Below are positions 17,171 to 25,600 of a stretch of 42,393 nt of DNA, one piece after another. The notes beneath the pieces were generated by a model. It was not told the DNA's origin, did no database searches, and saw only the letters and a program-made list of their open reading frames with translations. The position numbers and the translations under genes were made by a program. The DNA comes from an uncultured Eubacteriales bacterium (GTDB lineage Bacteria > Bacillota > Clostridia > Oscillospirales > CAG-272): assembly GCA_934371135.1 (NCBI GenBank), contig CAKRNO010000014.1, positions 1 to 42,393 of the forward strand, written 5' to 3'. Numbering within the stretch: position 1 is the first letter of the stretch; each line of letters starts with the position of its first letter.

Positions 17171-18535
17171 ATGGAAAAACTGCGTACCGAAGCACTGCCG
17201 CTGTTCCACATCACAGGGCGACCCGGCTGGATCAATGACCCGAACGGTCTCGTCTGCTTCCGCGGGAAGTATCATGTGTTTTATCAGTATTATCCGAACG
17301 ACACGAAGTGGGGACCCATGCACTGGGGGCACGTCGTGAGCGACGACCTCGTATCGTGGGAGCCGCTGCCGATCGCCCTCGCCCCCGGCGGGGAGGGTGA
17401 CCGCGACGGTTGCTTCTCCGGCAGCGCGATCGTCTTTGAGGGGCGCCTGTGGCTGCTCTATACCGGTTTTGAGGAGCGGGGCGGCGGCGACGCCATCCGA
17501 CAGGTGCAGTGCCTCGCGTCGAGCGAGGACGGCGTGCATTTCGTCAAGCACGGTGTCGTTATCGGCACGGATCTTCTGCCGGCGGGGTATGCACCCACCG
17601 ACTTCCGTGACCCGAAGGTGTGGCGCCGGGGCGACTCGTTCTTCTGCGTGGTCGCCGCGAGAAAGACCGACGGGCGGGGCAGGGTTCTTATGTACCGTTC
17701 TCCGGATCTGCGCACATGGCAGTTCGTCGGCGACCTGTTCGGGTGCGACAGCCGCGGGAGCATGATTGAATGTCCGGATTATATCGAGTCTCTCGGGGCG
17801 CTCGTGCTGTGTGAGCAGTTTCAGCCGAACGAGGGGCGGGAGCACCTGAATATCCATACCTCCCGCTGGTACCTGGGCGCGCTGGATACGGAAAAGGGGC
17901 ATTTCACGCCGACGTCGGAGGGCATCTGCGATTACGGCTTTGATTTCTACGCGCCGCAGAGCTTTTCGGGTGAGAATACGATGATTGCCTGGCTCAATAT
18001 GTGGGATCGGAATACGCCCTCCGCCGCCTACGGCTTCGCCGGTATGCTGACCGTCCCGCGCCGTCTCTCGGTCGAGGGGGGCAGGCTCTGCCAGTCGCCC
18101 GTACTGCCGCATACCGTTCCCGCCTGCGCCCGGACGCTTGCGGGGAGCGCTACGCTCTCCGACAGCGGCGTGGCGGGAGTGCTCACGATTGACGCGATCG
18201 ACGTCCGCTCGCTCACGCTCACCCTCCGGCAGAAGCCGGGGCAGGAGACGGTGATCTCCGTCCGTGACGGAGAGCTGGTCTTTGACCGTTCGCACGCCGG
18301 GGTCGTGATCACAGGCGCCGAGCGCGACGCAGACAGCCTCGCCGGCATCCGGCGGATGCCGGTGGACACCGCGCATCTCACGCTCACGGCCGTCATGGAT
18401 CGCTATTCGGTCGAGATCTTCTCGGCGGGCAGAGCCCTGTCCTCGACCATCTATCCCGACCCCGATGCCGACGGCATCGCGCTCACGGTCGATGCTGCGT
18501 CGTGCACCTATGCGCGCGCCGCGCTGACCAAGTGA
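17171..18535 (+). CDS. scrB: Sucrose-6-phosphate hydrolase / cytosolic beta-fructofuranosidase (GH32)
   Basis: 454 aa, close to the usual 450-490 of ScrB/SacA. AAGGA precedes the ATG at 17171. There is no signal peptide, so it acts inside the cell. The GH32 catalytic set is complete: WINDPNG (nucleophile D23), FRDP (D147) and the EC motif IECPD (acid/base E200). The propeller is followed by a beta-sandwich from about residue 330. It would split imported sucrose, sucrose-6-phosphate or short fructo-oligosaccharides to fructose and glucose (or glucose-6-phosphate), with fructose passing to the kinase at the start of the locus. Because import here is by ABC transporter, the natural substrate may be non-phosphorylated. 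It is the last gene of the + strand locus, followed by a strong terminator. Confidence 0.92.
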   Translation: MEKLRTEALPLFHITGRPGWINDPNGLVCFRGKYHVFYQYYPNDTKWGPMHWGHVVSDDLVSWEPLPIALAPGGEGDRDGCFSGSAIVFEGRLWLLYTGFEERGGGDAIRQVQCLASSEDGVHFVKHGVVIGTDLLPAGYAPTDFRDPKVWRRGDSFFCVVAARKTDGRGRVLMYRSPDLRTWQFVGDLFGCDSRGSMIECPDYIESLGALVLCEQFQPNEGREHLNIHTSRWYLGALDTEKGHFTPTSEGICDYGFDFYAPQSFSGENTMIAWLNMWDRNTPSAAYGFAGMLTVPRRLSVEGGRLCQSPVLPHTVPACARTLAGSATLSDSGVAGVLTIDAIDVRSLTLTLRQKPGQETVISVRDGELVFDRSHAGVVITGAERDADSLAGIRRMPVDTAHLTLTAVMDRYSVEIFSAGRALSSTIYPDPDADGIALTVDAASCTYARAALTK

Positions 18536-18694
18536 TGCCACAAGTGCGGGATTAAGTGCCGCGTTGCCCGAGTGCAGGCGCCTGCTCACCTGTCAGGCGT
18601 CACGATAACCGACGGGCGCCGCAGTCTCGCCGGTTGTGCGGGTGCCCCGCGCTCCGGGCGGCTGACCCGTGACGCCGGGCATTTGACAAAATAA

Positions 18695-18730
18695 AAACCA
18701 CCCCCGCGGCTGCGTCCGCGGGGGTGGTTT
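18695..18730. terminator. Bidirectional intrinsic terminator
   Basis: A perfect 15-bp stem AAACCACCCCCGCGG / CCGCGGGGGTGGTTT with a 6-base loop. On the - strand the stem is followed by TTTTTATTTTG, and on the + strand by TTTCCTGTTTT. It ends the fructan locus and the convergent small lipoprotein gene. The stretch 18536-18694 shows no gene. Confidence 0.88.
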
Positions 18731-18755
18731 CCTGTTTTATCACCGGGGGCTGACG

Positions 18756-19049
18756 TCAAAACGGATGGAGCCCGCCGTAGTCTTTGCCGTCCGGGTCCGT
18801 GTCCTGCTTCGGAATGCCGGAGGAGCCGTCGTCGTTGCCATTGTCATCCTTGCCGTCGTCGTTCTTATCGCCGGTGGTGTCGTTGTTTCCGCTGTCCCCG
18901 GGGGTCGGGGCGGTGTCACCGTTCCGGTCATTCGGAGGGGTCACGCTGTCGTTGTCGCCGCAGGCAGCGAGGGAAAGCGCGAGGGACAGGACGAGCAGGA
19001 GCGCCAGGGCACACAGCAGTCGGTAAAGAGCGCGATTATGCCGTTTCAT
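18756..19049 (-). CDS. Small Asp/Asn/Gly-rich lipoprotein, function unknown
   Basis: 97 aa. GGGAGG precedes the ATG. The N-terminus is a lipoprotein signal with a long hydrophobic core and lipobox LAAC (Cys30). The mature part (about 67 residues) is low-complexity, with runs of Asp, Asn, Gly, Lys and Thr (NNDTTGDKNDDGKDDNGNDD) that loosely resemble calcium-binding Asp repeats but do not form a recognised EF-hand or RTX repeat. It ends DYGGLHPF. It has its own perfect-consensus promoter and terminator, so it is a single-gene unit. A structural or spacer role at the cell surface is possible. No family is recognised. Confidence 0.7.
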   Translation of the reverse strand: MKRHNRALYRLLCALALLLVLSLALSLAACGDNDSVTPPNDRNGDTAPTPGDSGNNDTTGDKNDDGKDDNGNDDGSSGIPKQDTDPDGKDYGGLHPF

Positions 19050-19094
19050 GGTATCCTCCCGTTTGCGGTCGCACGGACCGTTATCATCCTCTTT

Positions 19095-19123
19095 ATTATA
19101 GCAAAACCGTCGGGTTGTGTCAA
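19095..19123 (-). promoter_or_regulatory. Perfect sigma-A promoter for the small lipoprotein gene
   Basis: On the - strand: TTGACA, 17 bases, TATAAT, with the -10 about 45 bases upstream of the ATG at 19049. All twelve consensus bases match, predicting strong constitutive expression. Confidence 0.85.
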
Positions 19124-19199
19124 GCCGTGCCCCCGTCGGGTCGCCCGTCGGGCTGCGGAGTCGCCATCGTCCCGGGACTTATGGAGGGGAAAAGGGGAT

Positions 19200-19227
19200 T
19201 TTACATACATTTTACGTGAATTTAACG
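19200..19227 (+). promoter_or_regulatory. PhoP-type box upstream of the Na+/phosphate cotransporter
   Basis: TTTACA (19200), TTTACG (19211) and TTAACG (19222) recur at exactly 11-bp spacing, the arrangement of Bacillus PhoP boxes (TTAACA-like repeats). The surrounding sequence closely matches the box before pstS. A weak -10 candidate, TACTAG, lies at 19235-19240. The regulator is expected to be the PhoB/PhoR pair encoded at 40220-42393. Confidence 0.75.
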
Positions 19228-19258
19228 TGCAGACTACTAGGAAAGGAGTGCAAATTCA

Positions 19259-19286
19259 TGTAAAATAAAAGTAAATAAACTGTAAC
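19259..19286 (-). promoter_or_regulatory. Second PhoP-type box, opposite orientation
   Basis: TGTAAA (19259), AGTAAA (19270) and TGTAAC (19281) on the + strand read as GTTACA, TTTACT and TTTACA on the - strand, again at exact 11-bp spacing. It may extend PhoP binding toward the cotransporter gene or act on the divergent lipoprotein promoter. Confidence 0.6.
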
Positions 19287-19303
19287 CGCGCGGATGCCTG
19301 TAT

Positions 19304-19320
19304 TTTACCGTTCCGTTACA
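19304..19320 (+). promoter_or_regulatory. Possible third PhoP half-box pair
   Basis: TTTACC (19304) and GTTACA (19315) lie 11 bp apart, 66 bases before the cotransporter start. With only two repeats the evidence is weaker than for the two boxes upstream. The rest of the 19050-19385 gap holds the lipoprotein promoter and no other gene. Confidence 0.4.
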
Positions 19321-19385
19321 CGGCTTATTGTGCCGCTGTTCCGTCCCGGGCACCGCTGACAACATAAAAGGAGTTTTGTTACAGC

Positions 19386-21029
19386 ATGAGTTTTGGGGAT
19401 CTTGTATTATTTCTCGTCAAGCTTCTGGCGGGGACGGGGGTATTCCTCGTAGGCGTCCAGCTGCTCACCACGAACATTGAGCAGCTCGCGACCGGCAGCA
19501 TCAAGGACCTGTTCGGGAAGACTGCCAACCGGCGGCTGGTCAACGTCGGCATCGGCGCCGTGACGACCGCCCTCATCCAGAGCTCGGGCGTGACGACCGT
19601 GCTCATCGTCGGTTTCGTCAACGTCGGGGTCATGAACCTGTATCAGGCGACCGCCATGATCATGGGTGCCAACATCGGTACCACCATCACGGCGCAGATT
19701 GCCGCGCTCTCGGCTTTCCCGATCACGGATTACATTGAAATACTGGCGTTTGCCGGCATCATGATGGCGATGGTCTGCAAGCGGGACGGGGTCAGGAAAA
19801 CGGGGAGCATCCTCGCGGGGCTCGGGCTTGTGTTCATCGGGCTCGCGCTGATGTCCGAGTCCATGAAGTCCAACCGCGATGCGATCCAGAGCCTCTTTAC
19901 CGTGGTGCGGAACCCGTTTCTCCTCTTTTTCATCGGCATTTTCCTGACGGCGCTGGTCCAGTCCAGCTCCGCCACCACCTCCATCGTCATCGCCATGTCC
20001 GTCGCGGGGCTGACGATCGGCAGCGGGGGGAACGAGATCCTCTATATCATCCTCGGTACCAACATCGGCTCCTGCGTGACGGCGCTCATGTCCTCTATCA
20101 GCGCCGGCACCAATGCAAAGCGCGCCAGCCTCATTCACCTGCTGTTCAATACCTTCGGCTCCGTCATCTTCATGGCGATGCTGCTTGCGTGGCCGTCCTT
20201 TATGCGGATGACCTTTGAGAGGTGGTTTCCGTCTGCGGCGACGCAGATCGCGATGTTCCACACCTTCTTCAATACGGTCTGCACCCTTCTGTTCCTGCCG
20301 TTTACCCGCGGCTTTGTCCGCCTTTCGGAGCTCATCATCCGGGAGCCGAAGGGAGAGGCGCATACCGCCCCCGTTACCTATCTCGACGACCGTATGCTGT
20401 CCTCTGCCTCCCTCGCCCTCGTGCAGCTGCAGCGGGAGACGATGCGGATGTCGGATATCGCGATGGACGCATTTTCCAAATCGTTTGACGCGTTTCAGAA
20501 CCGTGATATAAACGCGCTCCCCGCCGTGCAGGAGCGGATCGAGGAGGCGAGTGTCGTCAATCAGAACATTTTGAGCTATCTTATCCGCCTGTCTGCCAAG
20601 AGTAAGCTCTCGGAGGAAAAGGATGTTGCCGCCATCCACAGCATGGCGGGAGACATCATGCGTATCGCCGAGATCGCGGACAACTTCACAAAGTACACGC
20701 GGCGGGAGGTGTCGAATAAGCTGGTCTTTTCGGATGAGGTGCGCGGGCAGCTGAACGAGATGGTCGCTTCCATCAAGCACCTTTACGAGCTCACGAAGAC
20801 CGTCGTTCTGGACGGGGAGCGGGACCTGCTCCCGTCACTGGACGCTGAGGAGGATAAGGTGGACGCCTACCGTAAGTCGCTCATCGACAGTCACATTGAA
20901 CGGCTGAACCGCGGCACCTGCCAGCCGGAGAGCAGCGGCGTCTTCATCAACATGGTCTCCAATCTGGAGCGGCTCGGGGATCACCTGACCTATATCGCGC
21001 ACGCGGAGGATGCCGCCCGGGAGGCGTAA
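19386..21029 (+). CDS. Na+/phosphate cotransporter with C-terminal PhoU-like domain
   Basis: 547 aa, the usual size of NptA/YjbB-type Na/Pi-II cotransporters. The membrane part (about 1-320) contains the two inverted-repeat signatures QSSGVTT (65-71) and QSSSATT (192-198), each followed by a GANIGTT or GTNIGS motif that forms the substrate site. The C-terminal 200 residues are helical and PhoU-like (SLALVQLQRETMRMSDIAMDAF...; MVSNLERLGDHLTYIA). It would move phosphate coupled to sodium across the cell membrane. AAGGAG lies 12 bases before the ATG, a slightly long spacing. PhoP-type boxes upstream place it in the phosphate-starvation regulon together with the pst operon 16 kb away. It is transcribed alone and ends at a strong terminator. 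Confidence 0.92.
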   Translation: MSFGDLVLFLVKLLAGTGVFLVGVQLLTTNIEQLATGSIKDLFGKTANRRLVNVGIGAVTTALIQSSGVTTVLIVGFVNVGVMNLYQATAMIMGANIGTTITAQIAALSAFPITDYIEILAFAGIMMAMVCKRDGVRKTGSILAGLGLVFIGLALMSESMKSNRDAIQSLFTVVRNPFLLFFIGIFLTALVQSSSATTSIVIAMSVAGLTIGSGGNEILYIILGTNIGSCVTALMSSISAGTNAKRASLIHLLFNTFGSVIFMAMLLAWPSFMRMTFERWFPSAATQIAMFHTFFNTVCTLLFLPFTRGFVRLSELIIREPKGEAHTAPVTYLDDRMLSSASLALVQLQRETMRMSDIAMDAFSKSFDAFQNRDINALPAVQERIEEASVVNQNILSYLIRLSAKSKLSEEKDVAAIHSMAGDIMRIAEIADNFTKYTRREVSNKLVFSDEVRGQLNEMVASIKHLYELTKTVVLDGERDLLPSLDAEEDKVDAYRKSLIDSHIERLNRGTCQPESSGVFINMVSNLERLGDHLTYIAHAEDAAREA

Positions 21030-21054
21030 CGGGCGGACCTGATATCATTGCAAT

Positions 21055-21095
21055 AAGACCGGGAGGAGCCGAGTTTATCGGCTCCTCCCGGTCTT
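21055..21095. terminator. Bidirectional terminator between cotransporter and gdhA
   Basis: A perfect 18-bp stem, AAGACCGGGAGGAGCCGA paired with TCGGCTCCTCCCGGTCTT, with loop GTTTA. It serves the cotransporter gene (+) and the convergent glutamate dehydrogenase gene (-). The T-runs are short on both sides. Confidence 0.85.
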
Positions 21096-21110
21096 TATGA
21101 TTGTCCCCGG

Positions 21111-22457
21111 TCAGCAGACACCGTAGGCAAGCATGGAATCGGCGACCTTGAGGAAGCCGGCAATGTTCGCCCCGGCGACGAGGTTGCCCGCCATGCCGTA
21201 TTCCGCGGCGGCATCCGCCGCGTTGCGGTAGATGTTCCGCATGATGCCGTGGAGCTTTTCGTCCACCTCCTCAAACGTCCAGGAGAGCCGCATGGAGTTC
21301 TGGCTCATCTCGAGTGCCGAGGTCGCGACGCCGCCGGCGTTTGCCGCTTTTGCGGGGCCAAAGAGAACGCCCGCGGACTGGAACGTATGGATGGCGCCCG
21401 GGGTGGAGGGCATATTGGCGCCCTCGGCAACCGCCTTCACGCCGTTTTTGACGAGGATCCCTGCGCTCTCCTCGCTGATCTCATTCTGGGTGGCGCAGGG
21501 CAGGGCGATATCGCAGGGGATTGTCCAGATACCGTCGCATCCCTCATGATATTCCGCGTCGGCGTGCACGGCGGCGTATTCCCGGATGCGCCCGCGGCGC
21601 ACCTCCTTGATTTCGTGGACGAGCGGGAGATCGATGCCGTTCTTGTCGTAAATATAACCGTTCGAGTCGGAGAGCGCGACGACCTTGCCGCCGAGCGCGG
21701 TGGCTTTCTCCGCTGCGTAGATGGCGACATTGCCGGAGCCGGAGATGACGACCGTCTGCCCCTTGAAGGACATACCGCGATCGCGGAGCATCTCGTCGGT
21801 GAAGTAGCACAGACCGTAGCCGGTCGCTTCCTTACGGGCGAGGGAGCCGCCGTATGTCAGCCCTTTGCCGGTGAGGACTCCTGCATATTCGTTGCGGATG
21901 CGCTTGTATTGCCCGAAAAGATAGCCGATCTCGCGTGCGCCGACGCCGATGTCACCTGCCGGTACGTCCACGTCCGCACCGATATGGCGGCAGAGCTCTG
22001 TCATGAAAGACTGGCAGAAGCGCATGACCTCTCCGTCGGATTTTCCCTTCGGGTCGAAGTCGGAGCCCCCCTTGCCGCCGCCGATGGGCAGCCCGGTCAG
22101 GCTGTTCTTGAAAATCTGTTCAAATCCGAGAAACTTGATGATGCCCTCGTAAACGGACGGATGAAAGCGGAGCCCTCCCTTGTAGGGGCCGATGGCACTG
22201 TTGAACTGAATGCGGAAGCCGCGGTTGACCTGCACCCGACCGGCGTCATCCACCCACGGCACGCGGAACTTGATGATACGCTCCGGCTCAACGATTTCGT
22301 CAATCACGCCCCGGGTGATGAACTCGGGGCGCTTTGCCACCACCGGCTCCAGTGATTCGAGCACTTCGGCGACCGCCTGGTGAAACTCCGGCTCGCCGGG
22401 GTTGCGCGCGATGACTTTTTCCATAACCGATTGCAGATATGCGTTCGTGAGTGCCAT
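21111..22457 (-). CDS. gdhA: NADP-type glutamate dehydrogenase
   Basis: 448 aa, the standard length of hexameric bacterial GDH. It interconverts 2-oxoglutarate plus ammonium and glutamate, the entry point of nitrogen assimilation in many anaerobes. Visible motifs are the glutamate-binding and catalytic region GGLRFHPSV...PIGGGKGGSDFDPKGKSD (catalytic Lys in GGGKGG), PAGDIGVGAREIGYLFGQYKR, and the Rossmann segment VVISGSGNVAIYAAEKA. The ATG at 22457 has GGAG 8 bases upstream; the open frame continues much further 5' but only antisense to the ABC transporter gene. A consensus promoter lies 46 bases upstream. NADP preference is inferred from family resemblance. Confidence 0.96.
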   Translation of the reverse strand: MALTNAYLQSVMEKVIARNPGEPEFHQAVAEVLESLEPVVAKRPEFITRGVIDEIVEPERIIKFRVPWVDDAGRVQVNRGFRIQFNSAIGPYKGGLRFHPSVYEGIIKFLGFEQIFKNSLTGLPIGGGKGGSDFDPKGKSDGEVMRFCQSFMTELCRHIGADVDVPAGDIGVGAREIGYLFGQYKRIRNEYAGVLTGKGLTYGGSLARKEATGYGLCYFTDEMLRDRGMSFKGQTVVISGSGNVAIYAAEKATALGGKVVALSDSNGYIYDKNGIDLPLVHEIKEVRRGRIREYAAVHADAEYHEGCDGIWTIPCDIALPCATQNEISEESAGILVKNGVKAVAEGANMPSTPGAIHTFQSAGVLFGPAKAANAGGVATSALEMSQNSMRLSWTFEEVDEKLHGIMRNIYRNAADAAAEYGMAGNLVAGANIAGFLKVADSMLAYGVC

Positions 22458-22502
22458 AAATAACTCCGTTTCCTGGGGTAACCCCACAATAATTTTTCTA
22501 CG

Positions 22503-22532
22503 AGTATAGCATATTCGAAAAAGACGTGTCAA
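22503..22532 (-). promoter_or_regulatory. gdhA promoter
   Basis: On the - strand: TTGACA, 18 bases, TATACT. The -10 lies 46 bases before the gdhA ATG. Eleven of twelve consensus bases match. Confidence 0.8.
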
Positions 22533-22608
22533 GTTCTTTTTACGGATCTTGCAGGATTCGACCTCAAAACTTGCAAAACGGCATTGCGGCAATGGAAAGA
22601 ACAGGGGC

Positions 22609-22637
22609 TTGATTTGTGCGGCTGCACATGGTAAAAT
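22609..22637 (+). promoter_or_regulatory. Promoter of the fused ABC transporter gene
   Basis: TTGATT, 17 bases, TAAAAT, ending 51 bases before the ATG at 22689. It is divergent from the gdhA promoter within the same 231-base gap. Confidence 0.7.
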
Positions 22638-22688
22638 AACCGTAATAACAGAGTCGCACGACGGCTTTCTGTGTATCGGAGGTTTACA

Positions 22689-25600
22689 ATGCTGGAAATT
22701 CGCAACGTCTCCAAAACCTATCGGGCGAAATCCGGGGTTTCCGTCCGGGCGCTTGACCGCGTTTCGCTGACGCTCCCGGACCGCGGGATGGTCTTCCTGC
22801 TCGGTAAGTCGGGCAGCGGTAAATCCACGCTCCTGAATGTTCTCGGCGGGTTGGATACTTTTGACGCCGACGGCGGCGAGGTGATCATCAAAGGGAGATC
22901 CTCGCGTGATTTCCGCCGGTCGGATTTTGACGCGTATCGTAACACCTTTGTCGGGTTTGTGTTCCAGGAATACAATATACTTGACGAATTTACGGTAGGC
23001 GCCAACATCGCGCTCGCACTCCAGCTCCAGGGCAAACGGGCGGACAATGCCGCCATCAACGCTCTGCTTGAGCAGGTAGATCTTGCGGGCTACGGGCACC
23101 GCAAGCCGAACGAGCTTTCCGGCGGGCAGAAGCAGCGCATTGCGATTGCCCGCGCGCTCATCAAGCATCCCGAGATTATTATGGCAGACGAGCCGACCGG
23201 GGCGCTGGACTCCACCACGGGGGAACAGGTGTTTGAGACCCTGAAGAAACTCTCGGAGGAAAAACTGGTACTCGTCGTCTCTCACGACCGCGACTTTGCG
23301 GAGCGGTTCGGCGACCGTATCATCGAGCTCTCGGACGGGCACATTATTTCGGATATGACCCTGACCCGCGGCGGGGGCAGTACGGCAGGGATCGTGACGG
23401 TCGGTGAGGATATGATCCGCATCCGCCGTGGTTATACGCTCACGGCAGAGGACCTCGCGATGATCAATGCGTATCTCGCAAAGGGCGACCGTGACGTCAT
23501 TCTTTCTAAAAACGAGAAGCTGAACGGTGAAGTCTGTGCCGCCGCCGGGCTCTCGGATGAGGTCGGCGCGACGCAGCAACACCCGACGGGGAAGGTGGAA
23601 ACGCGTACCTATGACCCTGCCGAAACAAAATTCATCCGGTCGCACCTCCCGCTCCGCAATGCGTTCAAAATGGGTGCCGGCGGGATGAAGCACCGCCCGG
23701 TGCGTCTCGTCTTTACCATCCTTTTGTCCTTTATCGCGTTCGCTCTGTTCGGGCTCGCGGATACTATGGCGGCGTATGACCGGAATACGACGGTCATTGA
23801 CTCCATCGCCGATTCTTCCATGCAGGCACTCGCCGTCGGTATCAAGCTGCGGACCGAATACCTGCATTACGGAGCGAACGGGCAGCTCAAGGACAGAGAG
23901 GTCCACTATTCTCAGTCCGCAGGTCTTTCGGACGAGGACCTCCGCACGCTGGAGGCGCGCACGGGCAAAAAGTTCTATCCCGTGTACAGCGGCACGACTT
24001 CGCCCTACATGATCGGGCTCGGGAGCACCGTGGCGGATTCTTCGGCGCTGCGTAACCGCCTCGGGCAGACCTTCTGGCCCGAGGTGGGCTTCGGCGGCTT
24101 CATGGAGCTGGAGGAGGGTCTCGCCGCCGAGCTCGGCTATACGCTCCTCTCGGGGGCATACCCGAGTGGGACGGACGAGATTGTTATTACCAAATACCAC
24201 TATGATATGTGGAAAGCAGGCGGTATGCTTTGTGCCGACGGGAGCCGGATTGCCCCGGAGGATATGACCGAGACAGCCATCCTCGGGAAGACCGTCACCG
24301 TGCGGATCGGTAACAGCGGCACGAGACGCAACTTCCGCATCGTCGGGGTCATGGATACACGTCTTTCGACCGCCGGTTATGAGGCTTTGCTCCCCGGTTA
24401 TACGGGGGGCGAGGTCAGGGATCGAACCCTACAGGCGCTCACAAACCGTCTGAATTCCGAAGTTTCCTGCAGCTTCCACGCGCTTTTCTTCGGCGCGAAG
24501 GGATTGTTTGACACCTTCCCGCGGACGGTGTCCTCCGGGGGCGATTCCGGCTTCGGCATCTATTATTACCCCGGCGATAACGCCTCCGCCTTCCTACAGG
24601 AGACAGGCGACGGCAATGGTCGTTTCTCCATCGGAGTCAACCGTGTGGGCTCCTCCGCGGATGCCGGACAGATTGAAATCTTCTGGCGCGACAAGAACAA
24701 GACCGCCATGGGGGCAGATGACCTGGTCCTGCCGCTCCTGTCGCTCGAAAACTTTTCACTCGACCGTTTCGGTATCACTTCACACCGCGGGGAGGCAAAG
24801 ACGCTTATCCCGGCGCTGGAGCGGTATATGTCGGATCATGGCATTGAGTACGGCTCTGTCTTCACCAATCTGACAGAACTGTTGGGAGAATATAACCGTC
24901 TCGTGACGCCAAAACTCAGTACGGATGAGTTCAGGGCGCTGTTGGCAACGAAGCTGAATGAGCGCTTCGGTCTTGTCCTGACCGCGGACGACTGGAAATA
25001 TTGCCTGACGTATGCGCAGGTGTATCTGAACGAGGAGGCAGTACCGCAGGGGACGGTGACGCTGACCTGCTGGCAGAATGCGCAGGAGAGCTTCCTGCCG
25101 GACGCCGCGCTGGATTATTTTCTGTATGTGAACGAGCACTATGCCGAATTTGCCGCCAAAGCGGCGGATGAGAGCTCGGCGTTCCGTGCGTTTCTGCGGA
25201 AGTACCGCTCCGTCAGTGTGCCGACGGAGGACGAGAGCACGGAGTGGCGCGTCCTGACCGAGGCGGACGCCGGCTATCGCGGTTACCTTACCGCATCGGC
25301 GGTGCTCTATCTGCGTGCGGCGGAGGTCGGGTACTATCCCGACGGGCAGAGTGACTTCCGTGCGGCGGGTGAGGCTGCCCTCGGCGCCGTGAACGAGGCG
25401 CGCCGGAAGGCATTCATGGAGACGCTCGGACTTGAGGGCGTCCCCCTGACGCAGGCGGAGCTGTATGCCATGCTGGAGCTGTACAACCAAAGCGAAAATG
25501 ACAGCTTGCGCAGTATGGACTGGACCATCCATGCCGTTCTCGGCAGCCTGTTCGGCTGGAATGACGGCAATACATTTGCATCTTTTGCGCGCGCCATGGC

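Noticed and set aside
22630..22646. GGTAAA and CGTAAT 11 bp apart before the ABC transporter gene, as a PhoP box
   Set aside because: Only two poor repeats, and they overlap the -10 TAAAAT of a good promoter; chance is the simpler reading.
22458..24200. N-terminal extension of glutamate dehydrogenase
   Set aside because: The frame stays open upstream but lies antisense to the ABC transporter. The conserved GDH start, ribosome site and promoter fix the start at 22457.
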